Origin: Candidatus Methanogaster sp.
Lineage (GTDB): Archaea > Halobacteriota > Methanosarcinia > Methanosarcinales > Methanogasteraceae
DNA length: 64,000 nucleotides
Direction of reading: 5' to 3'
Assembly: GCA_003194445.1 (NCBI GenBank)
Contig: PQXF01000003.1
Location: 1 to 64,000 of the forward strand
Shown one piece after another: positions 32,164 to 42,841 of the stretch. The number at the start of each line of letters is the position of its first letter. Position 1 is the first letter of the stretch. The translations under genes and the position numbers were made by a program. Under the pieces are notes generated by a model, which made no database searches, was not told the DNA's origin, and worked only from the letters and a program-made list of their open reading frames with translations.

Positions 32164-32637
32164 AATTCCTCTGATCGCATGACCTTTGGTGTTCAGCGAT
32201 TTGGTCTCTCTTACTTATATCATTCCTTTTTACTGGGATTCAACAATAAACAATCTTTATGCGTACTATATAAACTTTTCGGGGTAGTTTCAGGTGGAGA
32301 TTAAAAACCGAAACAGAGATGGAGTCTATACCCCCCATAAAACCCTTCCGCACACGCGACCACCCCGACCCCCAACACATGCGAAATCATCATACCAGTC
32401 CCCGAAGTCACCATACCCCGTACACTTGAGTACCGCGCTTGTACATCGCGGTTTCATGCTGTTCATTTCACCGTGTGCTTCATCAAGTTCGCCGTGGCAA
32501 GTCAACAGCGATACCGACATAATAGATAGACCACACCGCCTCCTGCGCTGTGGTCAATGCCGTCGTAATACTTAAATCTGACCGAACCCTGTGTGCATAA
32601 ACCTAATCCATCTCTGCTGCCGCGCCTCGCACCCAAT

Positions 32638-33162
32638 TCAATAATACTCGATCCCCTTCGCAGTAAGTTCCCGCCGTTTCTTCTCCATGAAACCATAGAC
32701 AACAGAGTGCGGCGCACCATCGATCAGCATATCGACTGCGGTCTTTGCGACATGCACCTGCTCAGGATACCCGATGATCGCCACGGTCTTTCCGTAGACT
32801 GAGAGGTCGACATGGGTTATACTCTCAATTAGCGTCCTTGTCTTCCCGCCGCTGCCGATGATCCTGCCTCTGACGCGTGTCAGCGTCTTTTGTGTGTTCG
32901 CGGGTATATTGACCACATCATAGATGAGAAGCTCGTCACCGAAGAGTTTGACAGCCCGCTCAGGGCTGAAACCCCGCCCGATCGCCGAGATGACCTCAAC
33001 CGCCCGCATACCCTGTAATGGGTCCTCTGGTGAGAGAAGCTGCACATTGCCGGATTCGCTGTCGATATCCAGCGTTGCGGTCGAGAGTTCCTCGAGCGCT
33101 TTTTTGGTGACGCCTTTCGGCCCGATCACTGCGCCAATTCGATCCTGTGGGATTTTAACGTA
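32638..33162 (-). CDS. Archaeal KH-domain RNA-processing protein (Pno1/Dim2-like)
   Basis: [92 protein letters not shown]. Confidence 0.9.
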   Translation of the reverse strand, partial: YVKIPQDRIGAVIGPKGVTKKALEELSTATLDIDSESGNVQLLSPEDPLQGMRAVEVISAIGRGFSPERAVKLFGDELLIYDVVNIPANTQKTLTRVRGRIIGSGGKTRTLIESITHVDLSVYGKTVAIIGYPEQVHVAKTAVDMLIDGAPHSVVYGFMEKKRRELTAKGIEYY

Positions 33163-33583
33163 CATTAGCACCCAGTTTCGTGCTAACTTCGCCAAGTTTG
33201 ATGTATTTAATCGTCCCTAGCCTCGTTATACTCGCTTCAGGTATCGTACCCGCGTCCGATCCTGCAAGTTCTGCAGGAGTGCCCACATACACGCGCAGTC
33301 TCGACAGTGCGTCGCGTCCACGCATCCGTTTGTGCGGGAGCATGCCGCGGATTGTCCGTTTCATGATCTGATCCGGTCTCGTCGGGAAGTATGGTCCGCT
33401 TTCTGTTGATCCCCTGTCCACCTGCTCCTTATATTCTCTGTGCGTGGTGATCTTGCTCCCGGACACCACAGCGCGTTCGGCATTGGTGATCGCAATGGTC
33501 TCGCCGCTTAACAGTCTTGAGGCGACGACGCTTGCGAGCCTGCCAAGAATCAATCCATCTGCATCGATAATTACTGTATTCAT
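33155..33583 (-). CDS. rpl13: Ribosomal protein L13
   Basis: [41 protein letters not shown]...[17 protein letters not shown]. Confidence 0.95.
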   Translation of the reverse strand: MNTVIIDADGLILGRLASVVASRLLSGETIAITNAERAVVSGSKITTHREYKEQVDRGSTESGPYFPTRPDQIMKRTIRGMLPHKRMRGRDALSRLRVYVGTPAELAGSDAGTIPEASITRLGTIKYIKLGEVSTKLGANVR

Positions 33584-33587
33584 GAAA

Positions 33588-33956
33588 TCACCTGATTATC
33601 CGCACATTTGATCCATTGGGCGCTCTTGCCGCCAGTTCCTCGATCGCGAGGCATTCCCCGCCAGCATCTGTGATCTTCGACCGTGCGCCATCGCTGAAAT
33701 CGAAAGCACCCACGACCACCTGATGGTCTAACTCGCCTGCGCCAAGCACCTTGCCGTGTACAACGATAGTCTCACCGTCCGCAGTATGCCTGTTGATGTG
33801 GCTCACATTTACTGTCGCATAACCTCTCTTCGGACCTTGCATGCGCTTTGCGATCTCTCGCCATATCGGAGCGTCGTTCTCGCGTGATATGGATTTAAGA
33901 TCCTCTATCAGGGATATGATCCGCGGATTTGTCTTTTTATATTGTGTTTTGCTCAT
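33588..33956 (-). CDS. rpl18e: Ribosomal protein L18e
   Basis: [51 protein letters not shown]. Confidence 0.94.
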   Translation of the reverse strand: MSKTQYKKTNPRIISLIEDLKSISRENDAPIWREIAKRMQGPKRGYATVNVSHINRHTADGETIVVHGKVLGAGELDHQVVVGAFDFSDGARSKITDAGGECLAIEELAARAPNGSNVRIIR

Positions 33957-34458
33957 TCGCTTCCTCCAAGACTCACATAGAATTCATGTTCGAACCGTTA
34001 TGCCGGTTCATGCGCCGTTGGAATGTGATCATCTGTTATCGTCTGTAGAAAAAGTTTGCGGATGGTCCGGGTTGTTATGCGTTATGTGAAGAATCATGGA
34101 ATGTCCGCGACCGTCCGCAAGAGACTTTTATAATACTCTCTGGTAGCCCATCATTCCAACAGGTGCATACATTATGAAAGATTTAACATATATATAAGAG
34201 TTATATTAGTATACATAGTAAATATAAATATATGAATTAATAAGTCACGCTTGAGATAATCACAACCAAGAAATTCATGATGCTTTTTGATATTATCACT
34301 CTGACGCCTGATGAATTTGAGAATGAGGAATCGCCTGTCGCTAAATACGCCAAAAATGGACGCTGATGTACCGAGTGTAAAAACAAGTAGATCGCCCAGT
34401 ATGGCAAATTATCGCATGGTGACACTACCTTAATTTCACGCGAAGACAAGACATAATC

Positions 34459-37050
34459 ATGCAACCCGATCGATTCACATTAAAAGCACAGGAAGCGCTG
34501 CAGACCGCTCATGGAATCGCGACTGAGTATGATCATCAATATATCGATTGCGAGCACCTCCTGCTTGCGCTCTTGCGAGATGAGGGAGGTCTTGCTCCGA
34601 GAATCCTTGCGAAGGTGGATATATCGCCGGAATTACTGAGGGGGCAACTTGAGCAACATCTCTCAGAACAGCCGCAGGTGACCGGCATAACCGAGATCCA
34701 CATCACAGAGCGGTTCAACAGCGCGCTCATCGCTGCGGAAAAGGCTGCAAAGAAACTGAAAGATGAGTACGTAAGCGTTGAACACCTCTTGATCGCGTTG
34801 ATCGAATCTGATGGCGTATGTGGGAGAATCCTTGCGGAATCCGGCGCAACACACGACAGATTGCTCGAGGCTCTCAAAGAGGTTCGAGGAAGCCACAGGG
34901 TAACCTCACAATCACCGGAATCGACCTACGAGGCGCTCCAGCAGTACGGAATCGACCTAACATCATCAGCAAGGGAGGGAAAACTCGATCCGGTTATTGG
35001 AAGGGATGATGAGATCAGACGGACGATCGAGATCCTCTCAAGGCGGCGAAAGAACAATCCGGTCTTGATCGGGGAGGCAGGGGTTGGAAAGACCGCGATC
35101 GTGGAGGGGCTCTCCCAGAGGATCGCAAATCAGGATGTTCCAGAGGGACTTAAGGAGAAGAGCATCATTGCGCTTGACATGGGTTCGCTTCTGGCTGGCG
35201 CAAAGTTCAGGGGCGAGTTTGAGGAGCGGCTGAAAGCTGTTCTGAAGGAGGTTGCGGATTCCAAGGGCGCGGTCATCCTCTTCATCGATGAACTGCACAC
35301 CGTTGTAGGTGCCGGCGCTACCGAGGGCTCGATGGATGCGAGCAACCTGATGAAGCCGATGCTTGCAAGAGGAGAACTCCACTGCATAGGAGCAACGACG
35401 TTAAATGAGTACAGGAAATACATCGAGAAGGATGCTGCGCTTGAACGAAGGTTTCAGCAGGTGCTTGTGGAGGAGCCGGATGTTGCGGACACAATCTCAA
35501 TTTTGAGGGGGCTTAAGGAGCGCTACGAGGTTCACCACGGCGTCAGGATCAAGGATGCTGCGCTCGTAACTGCTGCGGTGCTGAGCCACAGGTACATTTC
35601 AGACCGATTCCTCCCTGACAAGGCCATCGATCTCGTGGATGAGGCCGCAGCGCGGATCAGGACAGAGATCGACAGCATGCCAACCGAACTGGATGAGATC
35701 CGGCGCAGGATCATGCAGCTTGAGATCGAACGCGAGGCTCTTAAGAAGGAGAGCGACGCGGCGTCGAAAGAACGGCTTGAGACTCTGGAGCGGGAACTTG
35801 CAGACCTTAAGGCCGATTCAGACAGCATGAATGCGCAGTGGCAGTCAGAGAAGGATGCGATCTCGAAGATGCGGGAGGTCAAGCGGGAGATCGAGGATGT
35901 GAATGTCCAGATCGAGCTTGCCGAGCGGGAGTATGACCTGAACCGGCTTGCGGAACTGAAGCACGGGAAGCTCCCCGCACTTGAACAGCAACTCGCTGAA
36001 GAAGAGGGGGGGCTGAAGGCGAAGCAGACCGCATCAACGCTCCTGAAAGAAGAGGTGGACGAGGATGACATTGCAGAGATCGTGAGCAGATGGACGCATA
36101 TTCCTGTTAGCAAGATGATGCAGGGAGAGCGGGAGAAACTCCTTGATCTTCCGGATGAACTGCACCAGAGGGTTGTCGGGCAGGACGAGGCTGTACAGGC
36201 GGTATCAGATGCAATCCTGCGGGCTCGTGCAGGGATTTCGGATCCTAACCGCCCGATCGGGAGTTTCATATTCTTAGGTCCGACTGGTGTTGGGAAGACC
36301 GAACTCTGCAAGGCGCTTTCCGAGTCGCTCTTTGATTCGGAGAATAATCTGATCAGGATCGACATGTCCGAGTACATGGAGAAGCACACCGTAGCCCGGC
36401 TGATCGGCGCACCTCCCGGGTATGTTGGGTATGATGAGGGCGGGCAACTTACAGAGGCGGTTCGCAGGAAGCCTTACTCGGTCATCCTGTTTGACGAGAT
36501 CGAGAAGGCTCATTGTGATGTCTTCAATATCCTCCTGCAGATTCTTGATGATGGCAGGCTCACTGATTCGCACGGGCGGACTGTGGATTTCAAGAACACA
36601 GTTCTAATTATGACCTCAAATATCGGGAGCGATCGTATCTATCAGGATCTCTCGAGCGGTGTCGGCGCGGATTATGAGCAGATACGGGATGTGATCCTAA
36701 AGGATCTGTCCACCTGTTTCAGACCGGAGTTCTTAAACCGGGTCGACGAGACCGTTGTCTTCAGGGCGCTTACAAAGGAGCAGCTTGTCGCGATCGTGGA
36801 CATCCAGATCAGGTATCTGACCAAACGACTGGGGGATCAGAGAATCGAGCTTGTGGTCAGTCCCGAAGCGAAAAAGTATCTCGCGGATGCCGGATACAGC
36901 CCGGTTTACGGGGCGAGACCTTTGAAGCGGGTGATCCAGAAGGAGGTTGAGACTGCACTCGGGCGGCTGATCGTGGCGGGGGATGTCGCGGAGGGCGTGA
37001 AGGTCGTTGTGGACGCGAAGGAGGGGGGGATCGAGATGAGGGTGGAGTGA
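34459..37050 (+). CDS. clpB: ClpB-type AAA+ disaggregase
   Basis: [21 protein letters not shown]; two Walker A ([18 protein letters not shown]); [40 protein letters not shown]. Confidence 0.97.
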   Translation: MQPDRFTLKAQEALQTAHGIATEYDHQYIDCEHLLLALLRDEGGLAPRILAKVDISPELLRGQLEQHLSEQPQVTGITEIHITERFNSALIAAEKAAKKLKDEYVSVEHLLIALIESDGVCGRILAESGATHDRLLEALKEVRGSHRVTSQSPESTYEALQQYGIDLTSSAREGKLDPVIGRDDEIRRTIEILSRRRKNNPVLIGEAGVGKTAIVEGLSQRIANQDVPEGLKEKSIIALDMGSLLAGAKFRGEFEERLKAVLKEVADSKGAVILFIDELHTVVGAGATEGSMDASNLMKPMLARGELHCIGATTLNEYRKYIEKDAALERRFQQVLVEEPDVADTISILRGLKERYEVHHGVRIKDAALVTAAVLSHRYISDRFLPDKAIDLVDEAAARIRTEIDSMPTELDEIRRRIMQLEIEREALKKESDAASKERLETLERELADLKADSDSMNAQWQSEKDAISKMREVKREIEDVNVQIELAEREYDLNRLAELKHGKLPALEQQLAEEEGGLKAKQTASTLLKEEVDEDDIAEIVSRWTHIPVSKMMQGEREKLLDLPDELHQRVVGQDEAVQAVSDAILRARAGISDPNRPIGSFIFLGPTGVGKTELCKALSESLFDSENNLIRIDMSEYMEKHTVARLIGAPPGYVGYDEGGQLTEAVRRKPYSVILFDEIEKAHCDVFNILLQILDDGRLTDSHGRTVDFKNTVLIMTSNIGSDRIYQDLSSGVGADYEQIRDVILKDLSTCFRPEFLNRVDETVVFRALTKEQLVAIVDIQIRYLTKRLGDQRIELVVSPEAKKYLADAGYSPVYGARPLKRVIQKEVETALGRLIVAGDVAEGVKVVVDAKEGGIEMRVE

Positions 37051-37085
37051 GGGGGACGCTGAGTATATAAGATCGTGAGATATCG

Positions 37086-37391
37086 ATGAAAGGTAGACAA
37101 CGAGTACCTTCTTGGCTTGAAACGCCACTGCTCTCGAAGATCGATCCGCATATAGAGACGCGAAAGCAAGAACTTCCGTTTGGAGAACTCACATGGGAAG
37201 ATTTCGAGAGATTGTGCCTGCATTTGGTGCGGTTAGGATCTAACGTGGAGCACTGCCAGCTTTATGGTGTATGTGGTCAAAAGCAGAAAGGGATCGACTT
37301 CTATGCTCGGAAAACGTCTGCAGATAAATATAGTGTTATAGTCAAAAACCTTAGGTTTCTAACTTATTCCGCCAATATTAGAGCAGTTTGA
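37086..37391 (+). pseudogene. Truncated N-terminus of a restriction-endonuclease-like (Mrr/DUF4297-type) protein
   Basis: LTWEDFERLCLHLVRLGSNVEHCQLYGVCGQKQKGIDFYARKTSADKYSVIVKNLRF; REase-fold N-terminal pattern truncated and with a degraded ExK-like motif. Confidence 0.5.
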
Positions 37392-37489
37392 ATCGCGATT
37401 TTCGTAAGCAGAAGCATGATAAATTGAATAACCGTCTATTCATTTGTAAGATTTGTTTCGTTCTTGATTATTTAATTGATTTTAAAAAT

Positions 37490-37778
37490 ATGGAATGGGA
37501 AACGCCTGCTCCGGGTGTACGATACAAAGCGCATACCCATGACAATCATAAGATTCGGCTGTTAGAATTTACAGAGGAATTCGTTGAGGACGATTGGTGC
37601 ACCAAAGGGCATACGGGCTATATCGTAGAAGGCAACCTTCTGATAAACTTTAATGGAAGATTGTCAACCTTTAGAGCGGGAGATTGGGTTATTCATACCA
37701 GAAGGAGAAGAAAACAGACATAAAGGAAAGGTTGCAAAAGGTGAAAAGGTATTAATTATCTTGTTTGAAAATGTATGA
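37490..37778 (+). pseudogene. Frameshifted cupin-domain protein
   Basis: MEWETPAPGVRYKAHTHDNHKIRLLEFTEEFVEDDWCTKGHTGYIVEGNLLINFNGRLSTFRAGD, then continues in another frame as GLFIPEGEENRHKGKVAKGEKVLIILFENV*. Confidence 0.65.
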
Positions 37779-37926
37779 ACCTGAAACACCACATATCAAA
37801 GTGTATCTGGCTTCGTGCCACCATCACCGCCCGAATCCCTCCGACGGCCGAACTTCGGATATGCTCGAAACGACGAACAAACACCTCTCCGCTTACTCTG
37901 CACACCATGCGGCGGGGCTTTACATC

Positions 37927-39234
37927 ATGAATATGACAACAATTGAATCCATAGCCGGAATCGACGTTTACCTCACAAAAACTCCGGGCATCGGCGGCGT
38001 AGTCCGTTCGGATGCGTCTGACTTTCGGGTTACAGAGGTCTGGGCACCCGGGAAAAGCACGGATGCAGAGAATGGAAAGTATCTCATCGTAGAACTCACA
38101 AAGAAGAACTGGGACACCCACCATCTGATCAGGGACCTCTCGAGATGGTTCAGGGTCAGCAGATCCAGATTCGGGTGGGCTGGCACCAAGGATACGCGGG
38201 CTGTAACCACCCAGCGGATCGGTATCTGGGATCCGGATCGTACCATCGAGGCAAAGATCCCCAACTTCCGCATCCCAAACGTCGAGCTCAAGATCATCGG
38301 GCGGTCGAACCGGAAGATCAGTCTCGGCGATCTCTGCGGCAATAGGTTCAGGATCACAGTGCGGGAGATCGATGAAACAGAAGAGGAGGTCAGGGATCGC
38401 GTAAATCGCGTAACCGGTGAACTCTCTCATGCGGGAGGCATGGCGAATTTTTATGGCGAGCAGCGGTTCGGAACAATCCGCCCGATCACACACGAAGTCG
38501 GCAGACTCATCGTTGCAGGTGATTTCAAGCGCGCGATGATGACGTATCTTGCAAAACCATATCCGGATGACCGGTCTTATGAAATTCGCAGTCGTCTGTG
38601 GGATACTCATGATTTCAAATCGGCACTGACAGAGTTTCCGAATCATCTGCGGTACGAGCGTGCAATGTTAAACTATCTGGTCAAACAACCGGATGATTAC
38701 ATCGGCGCATTTCGTGTGCTGCCAAAAAACCTTCTGAAAATGTTTACGCACGCATACCAGTCATTCATATTCAATAAAATCCTGAGTAAGCGCATAAAAG
38801 AGGAGATTTCACTAAATCAGGCGATAGTCGGGGATGTCGTATGTTTCAGAGGCAGCGATGGTCTGCCAGATGCGTCGAGGACGCAAGAAGTGACACAGAC
38901 GGACATCGATGGTATCAACAACCTCATCCGCAAAAAACGTGCGTGGGTTACTCAATCCTTGATCGGGCACGGCTATGAACCAGGGAGCGGTATCGAGAGC
39001 GTGGTGTTATCCGACCTCGGAATCGATCTTTATGAGTTGACTCGCGGGTTTGAGGTCGCAGAGATGCCGGAACTTGCTTCGAAGGGCGGATGCCGGGCGG
39101 TTGTGATCGGCGTCGATCCGGTCTTTGATGTGAGCGCGGATGGCGGTGGTGATGGGGTGGGCGCAACTGCCGAGTTCTTCCTGCCGAAGGGGTGCTATGC
39201 CACGGTCCTGTTGCGCGAGTATATGAAGGATTGA
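37927..39234 (+). CDS. truD: tRNA pseudouridine synthase D
   Basis: FRVSRSRFGWAGTKDTRAVTTQRIGIW; GGMANFYGEQRFGTIRPITHEVGR. ORF extends 5' to 37765 but the probable start is internal (MNMTTIESIAG). Confidence 0.92.
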   Translation: MNMTTIESIAGIDVYLTKTPGIGGVVRSDASDFRVTEVWAPGKSTDAENGKYLIVELTKKNWDTHHLIRDLSRWFRVSRSRFGWAGTKDTRAVTTQRIGIWDPDRTIEAKIPNFRIPNVELKIIGRSNRKISLGDLCGNRFRITVREIDETEEEVRDRVNRVTGELSHAGGMANFYGEQRFGTIRPITHEVGRLIVAGDFKRAMMTYLAKPYPDDRSYEIRSRLWDTHDFKSALTEFPNHLRYERAMLNYLVKQPDDYIGAFRVLPKNLLKMFTHAYQSFIFNKILSKRIKEEISLNQAIVGDVVCFRGSDGLPDASRTQEVTQTDIDGINNLIRKKRAWVTQSLIGHGYEPGSGIESVVLSDLGIDLYELTRGFEVAEMPELASKGGCRAVVIGVDPVFDVSADGGGDGVGATAEFFLPKGCYATVLLREYMKD

Positions 39235-39285
39235 TGCACCCATTGTCCGCGATTTCCAGAAATTAATCCAAGGGAACATGCGCAG

Positions 39286-41808
39286 TCATTCGCTCTTCGC
39301 ATCCAGGAACTCAACCGTTGTGCTGCCTTTAAGTTTCACAATCTTCCCGTACTCCGCCTCCGCCTTCACGGTTGCAGTTCCGCGTGACGCGGAGGATGTG
39401 GATATTAGGGTGGACATGACAGAAGCGCGCCCACGAGGTATCTTGACCGGACTCTCTATCGCTCCGATGTCAGTTGCCAGAATGACTGTCGTATCGTTCG
39501 GAACCGGGATTGGTATCTCGTTATCGTCCTTTGTCAGTAGCTCTATCTTTATCATTGATCTCGATTCACGGCCTGCTACGATCTCGGCCGGATCTGCTGA
39601 GAGTTTCAGTTTGACTTCAGGCATCTTGGTCAGATCACAATGGACTGGGGTCGTTTGGTTGGCGATGACGACTGCGCCTCTTTCATAGCCGAAATAGCCG
39701 AGTTTTAAAAATAGAACATTGTGAGGACCTATCAGGACGTTATCTACCGTCTTCGGCGATCTGCCATTGTATCTCATGTCCACGAATACCACAGCGTCTG
39801 ATGGGTTAGAAGTCGCATGTATCGAGCCGGTTTTGTTCGATTTGTTTTTTGTACCTCTTCTATTCCGTGCCGATCTATATATCGAAAGAGCGCCTGCAGC
39901 CAGTGCTGCTATCATCGCTGCCAGAACGGCTGGATCTGATATATGCTTTGAGATGTACTCTGAGAGGCTGGAGACATTGGTCTGCACAATCACCTCACCA
40001 CCCCCGTCCTCGCCCCCGTCCTCTTCTGCCGGGTCATGAGGTGTCTCGATGTGTGCGGTCGGAGGTATCTCCAGCGGAACAGTGATCAGATCAGAGGCCG
40101 ACCCTTCTCCTGTCAGATCCCCGATCTCTGCTTCGGCATGTATGGTATACCTCGTTTCCATATGGACTGCTGGCGCGGCAAAGATCGAGAAGAATCTACC
40201 ATCCTTATCCGTCGATCCTGCATCGGGGTCGAGATCGCCGGTTGTAGTTATGAGGGATATGGATGCATTTTGTACAGGATCCCCATCTGCGGTGACCCGA
40301 ACCGCTACCTCATTTGATTCGCCTGATGGTACCGGATCGGTGAAGATCGAGACCGATAGTGGCGACAAGACGCCTTCGACCGTGATGATCTCACTTATCT
40401 CGTTATTTGTTTCGTTTGACTCGGTTATCTTACCTGCAGCATCTATCGTTGCGGTTATCTCAAACTCCCCGGGCTCTCCAAATGTGATCGGTTCAAAGTA
40501 AACCGTCGCCACCTCGCCGGATCTCAGCGGGCGAACCTGGTGGCTAAGATCGCAACAGCCCCCAAGCAGCAGGGCGGTTTCCTCTGATGCACCACCTGCA
40601 TTCCTTACACTAACCCCAACGATTACCGACTCATTCATCCCCGGGTGTGTGGGGCCCCATGAGATGTCTTCGACGGTTAAGTCGGGTTGAGCAGGGCTAA
40701 CGACATCCAGATGGCAAGCATAATCGGGTCCGGCATTGATTATGGTGAGATGGTCATCGATCAATATCGCATACTTAAGCTGCACCATATTGGCGTCCAC
40801 GCCGTAAAAGATCTTATCCACATACACGCTAAAGATCGGTACATCGCCCTCGTGCCCTATATCCTCCTGATACACAAAGGTGCTCTTTGTCGGGACATCA
40901 TCGGTCGCGATCTCATACGCCAGCGGAAAGCCGGTGATGGACATGCGATTGTAGAATACATCCCCGGAATTCTGTGGTCTGATAATACCTGATTCCAACT
41001 CTTTACCATATCGTTGGATCGAAAGCCATATCTTGCCGCCTTTGAGATCGATCTGTTCCACAGCCAGATAGTATCCATATCCAAGATCCCAGACCTCTCC
41101 GGTTGCCATCGTATGTTTTTCATCTTCACCCATCTCCACAAGGATCGGTGATAGTACATTCGGCTTACCATTGATCGCCATATATTTTGTCCCAAAGTGC
41201 CTGACCGCAAGATATTCACCAATCTCATGGTTTGCGTAGTCGGACTCGACCGGGCAGGCGGTATGCACGATATCTTCCTCATAGGTGCGGCTGGAATAAG
41301 CTGGCAGAAATATCCATTCTCCTTCCTTATCCACAGTCGTACTTGCTTTGAAGTCTATACTATTGCCCGCTATTAACCAGTAGTTCCCATATCGGTGCCC
41401 AATGTCCCTCCCGAAGCTTCTGTCCATGCCATCAGGATCTCTTGCTGCCACAAACACCCCCTGATCACCAAACTGCACCGGGAATTCGATCGCCTTCAGC
41501 GTAAATGACACAGTCGCGGTGTCGCCCACCCTCAGAGGTTCCGGTCCGGTCACTTTGAAGTCAGAGAGCTCCGGATAAATACCTGACGTATCCGGACCAC
41601 CGTACGAGCAGAGAAGCGCAGCTTGTGCAGGAAGCATAAGGGATAAGAGCATCACTGTGAGTAGGACGGCTGATTTAATATATCCCGGGAGTGCCATCAG
41701 GCTTTTTTCATAGGGACATGCAGTATTAATAACTCTTGAGCGCCACTCCATGCTTATCGATCTCCAGATAGTCTGAAGAACCCCATACCCATGAACCAGT
41801 GTTCGCAA
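39286..41808 (-). CDS. Secreted S-layer-domain/CARDB/PEGA multidomain protein
   Basis: Signal-like AVLLTVMLLSLMLPAQA; S-layer-type GEVWDLGYGYYLAVEQIDLKGGKIWLSIQRYGKELESG; CARDB PDLTVEDISWGP; TM near AAMIAALAAGALSIYRS; C-terminal PEGA GSIHATSNPSDAVVFVDMRYNGRSPKTVDNVLIGPH. Confidence 0.8.
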   Translation of the reverse strand: MRTLVHGYGVLQTIWRSISMEWRSRVINTACPYEKSLMALPGYIKSAVLLTVMLLSLMLPAQAALLCSYGGPDTSGIYPELSDFKVTGPEPLRVGDTATVSFTLKAIEFPVQFGDQGVFVAARDPDGMDRSFGRDIGHRYGNYWLIAGNSIDFKASTTVDKEGEWIFLPAYSSRTYEEDIVHTACPVESDYANHEIGEYLAVRHFGTKYMAINGKPNVLSPILVEMGEDEKHTMATGEVWDLGYGYYLAVEQIDLKGGKIWLSIQRYGKELESGIIRPQNSGDVFYNRMSITGFPLAYEIATDDVPTKSTFVYQEDIGHEGDVPIFSVYVDKIFYGVDANMVQLKYAILIDDHLTIINAGPDYACHLDVVSPAQPDLTVEDISWGPTHPGMNESVIVGVSVRNAGGASEETALLLGGCCDLSHQVRPLRSGEVATVYFEPITFGEPGEFEITATIDAAGKITESNETNNEISEIITVEGVLSPLSVSIFTDPVPSGESNEVAVRVTADGDPVQNASISLITTTGDLDPDAGSTDKDGRFFSIFAAPAVHMETRYTIHAEAEIGDLTGEGSASDLITVPLEIPPTAHIETPHDPAEEDGGEDGGGEVIVQTNVSSLSEYISKHISDPAVLAAMIAALAAGALSIYRSARNRRGTKNKSNKTGSIHATSNPSDAVVFVDMRYNGRSPKTVDNVLIGPHNVLFLKLGYFGYERGAVVIANQTTPVHCDLTKMPEVKLKLSADPAEIVAGRESRSMIKIELLTKDDNEIPIPVPNDTTVILATDIGAIESPVKIPRGRASVMSTLISTSSASRGTATVKAEAEYGKIVKLKGSTTVEFLDAKSE

Positions 41809-42565
41809 GATTTTTATCCATCTTCACATACGGCTCGTGTGAATGGCCATATATCAAAAACTCGCCTTTATATTTTTCATTGACCAATTCGACAGCATAT
41901 TTTTCATATTTTTCCATACTCCTTTCTTCTGGTTCCAACATAATTTCATCTATTCTTTCTTTAATCCATGGCAACGTGGCTCCGGGATGAGGATCGGACG
42001 AATACCTACTAATACCAAGAAAGTTTCTGATCATATCCAGGATACCTCTTCCTTCTCCAATCTTTTCCCAGATAATCTCCGCAGCCTTCCCGACATCATC
42101 TCCAGCCATACAAAGTGCATCTGCAAACGTCTCGTAGGTCGCAAGCGTACCAAACTGCATGTTTTCAAGCTGGTACCCGTGTATAAAGCGATACTTAGTC
42201 CCGCCATATTCGAGGCCCAAGTCATGTTTAAGATCGAACTTCACTCCAAAGTAAGATTGAGGAAACCGTATCAGATGGAAATCATGATTCCCGACCACAT
42301 AGGAGATGTTTATCTCTGGCTCCATGCTCATGAGTTTCTGAATGATATCAGTATTCTCGAGCAGTACTCCGACAGGATCTCTCTTCCAGAACTCGAATAT
42401 ATCTCCAAGAAGAACGAGACGATCGACATCGTCCCCCAGATTATCTATGAAATCTATAAACTTGCTCCTGTTGCTGCATTCTATTCCTAAGTGCACGTCT
42501 GAGACGGCTATGCATTTTCTGTTGGTCATGGTTTTCTCCGTATATAATATAATGAAATCCATCAT
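41726..42565 (-). CDS. Calcineurin-like metallophosphoesterase
   Basis: CIAVSDVHLGIECSN, RLVLLGDIFEFWK, YVVGNHDFHL, IYGHSHEPYV. Confidence 0.9.
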   Translation of the reverse strand: MMDFIILYTEKTMTNRKCIAVSDVHLGIECSNRSKFIDFIDNLGDDVDRLVLLGDIFEFWKRDPVGVLLENTDIIQKLMSMEPEINISYVVGNHDFHLIRFPQSYFGVKFDLKHDLGLEYGGTKYRFIHGYQLENMQFGTLATYETFADALCMAGDDVGKAAEIIWEKIGEGRGILDMIRNFLGISRYSSDPHPGATLPWIKERIDEIMLEPEERSMEKYEKYAVELVNEKYKGEFLIYGHSHEPYVKMDKNLANTGSWVWGSSDYLEIDKHGVALKSY

Positions 42566-42591
42566 CTATTATTTGTATAAAATTTTAGTGG

Positions 42592-42782
42592 TCAGCCAAC
42601 ATAAAGCGGGTGAGCAGATATTTGGTTTAAATCTGTACTAAAGCTCAAATTAGATTGGTGTATTCGGATTCCAAATCTTCACTCATCTCAAGTCTAAGTT
42701 CGCCGCCTTCAATTATGGGCTTAAGTTCCTGTTGCTCTTCGACTGCTACTTCTTTCAGTAATTTCTTAAATTCTATCACCAT
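42592..42782 (-). pseudogene. Internally deleted third copy of the ~300-aa subtilase-partner gene
   Basis: Reads MVIEFKKLLKEVAVEEQQELKPIIEGGELRLEMSEDLESEYTNL then stop, followed in another frame by STDLNQISAHPLYVG*, matching the N- and C-termini of 44225-45130 and 46558-47451 with the middle missing. Confidence 0.75.
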
Positions 42783-42841
42783 CTTGTTCAGTTCTGCCAC
42801 CTCCTCTTATTTTTCAAAGCTTTTAAGATATTATATTGTCT

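Noticed and set aside
32326-32520. 64-aa Cys-containing minus-strand ORF (MSVSLLTCHGELDEAHGEMNSMKPRCTS...)
   Set aside because: No recognisable motif; C-terminal part derives from a C-rich low-complexity tract.
34237-34458. Possible transposase remnant upstream of clpB (frames with [18 protein letters not shown]...SREDK)
   Set aside because: Too short and interrupted to assign to an IS family by eye.
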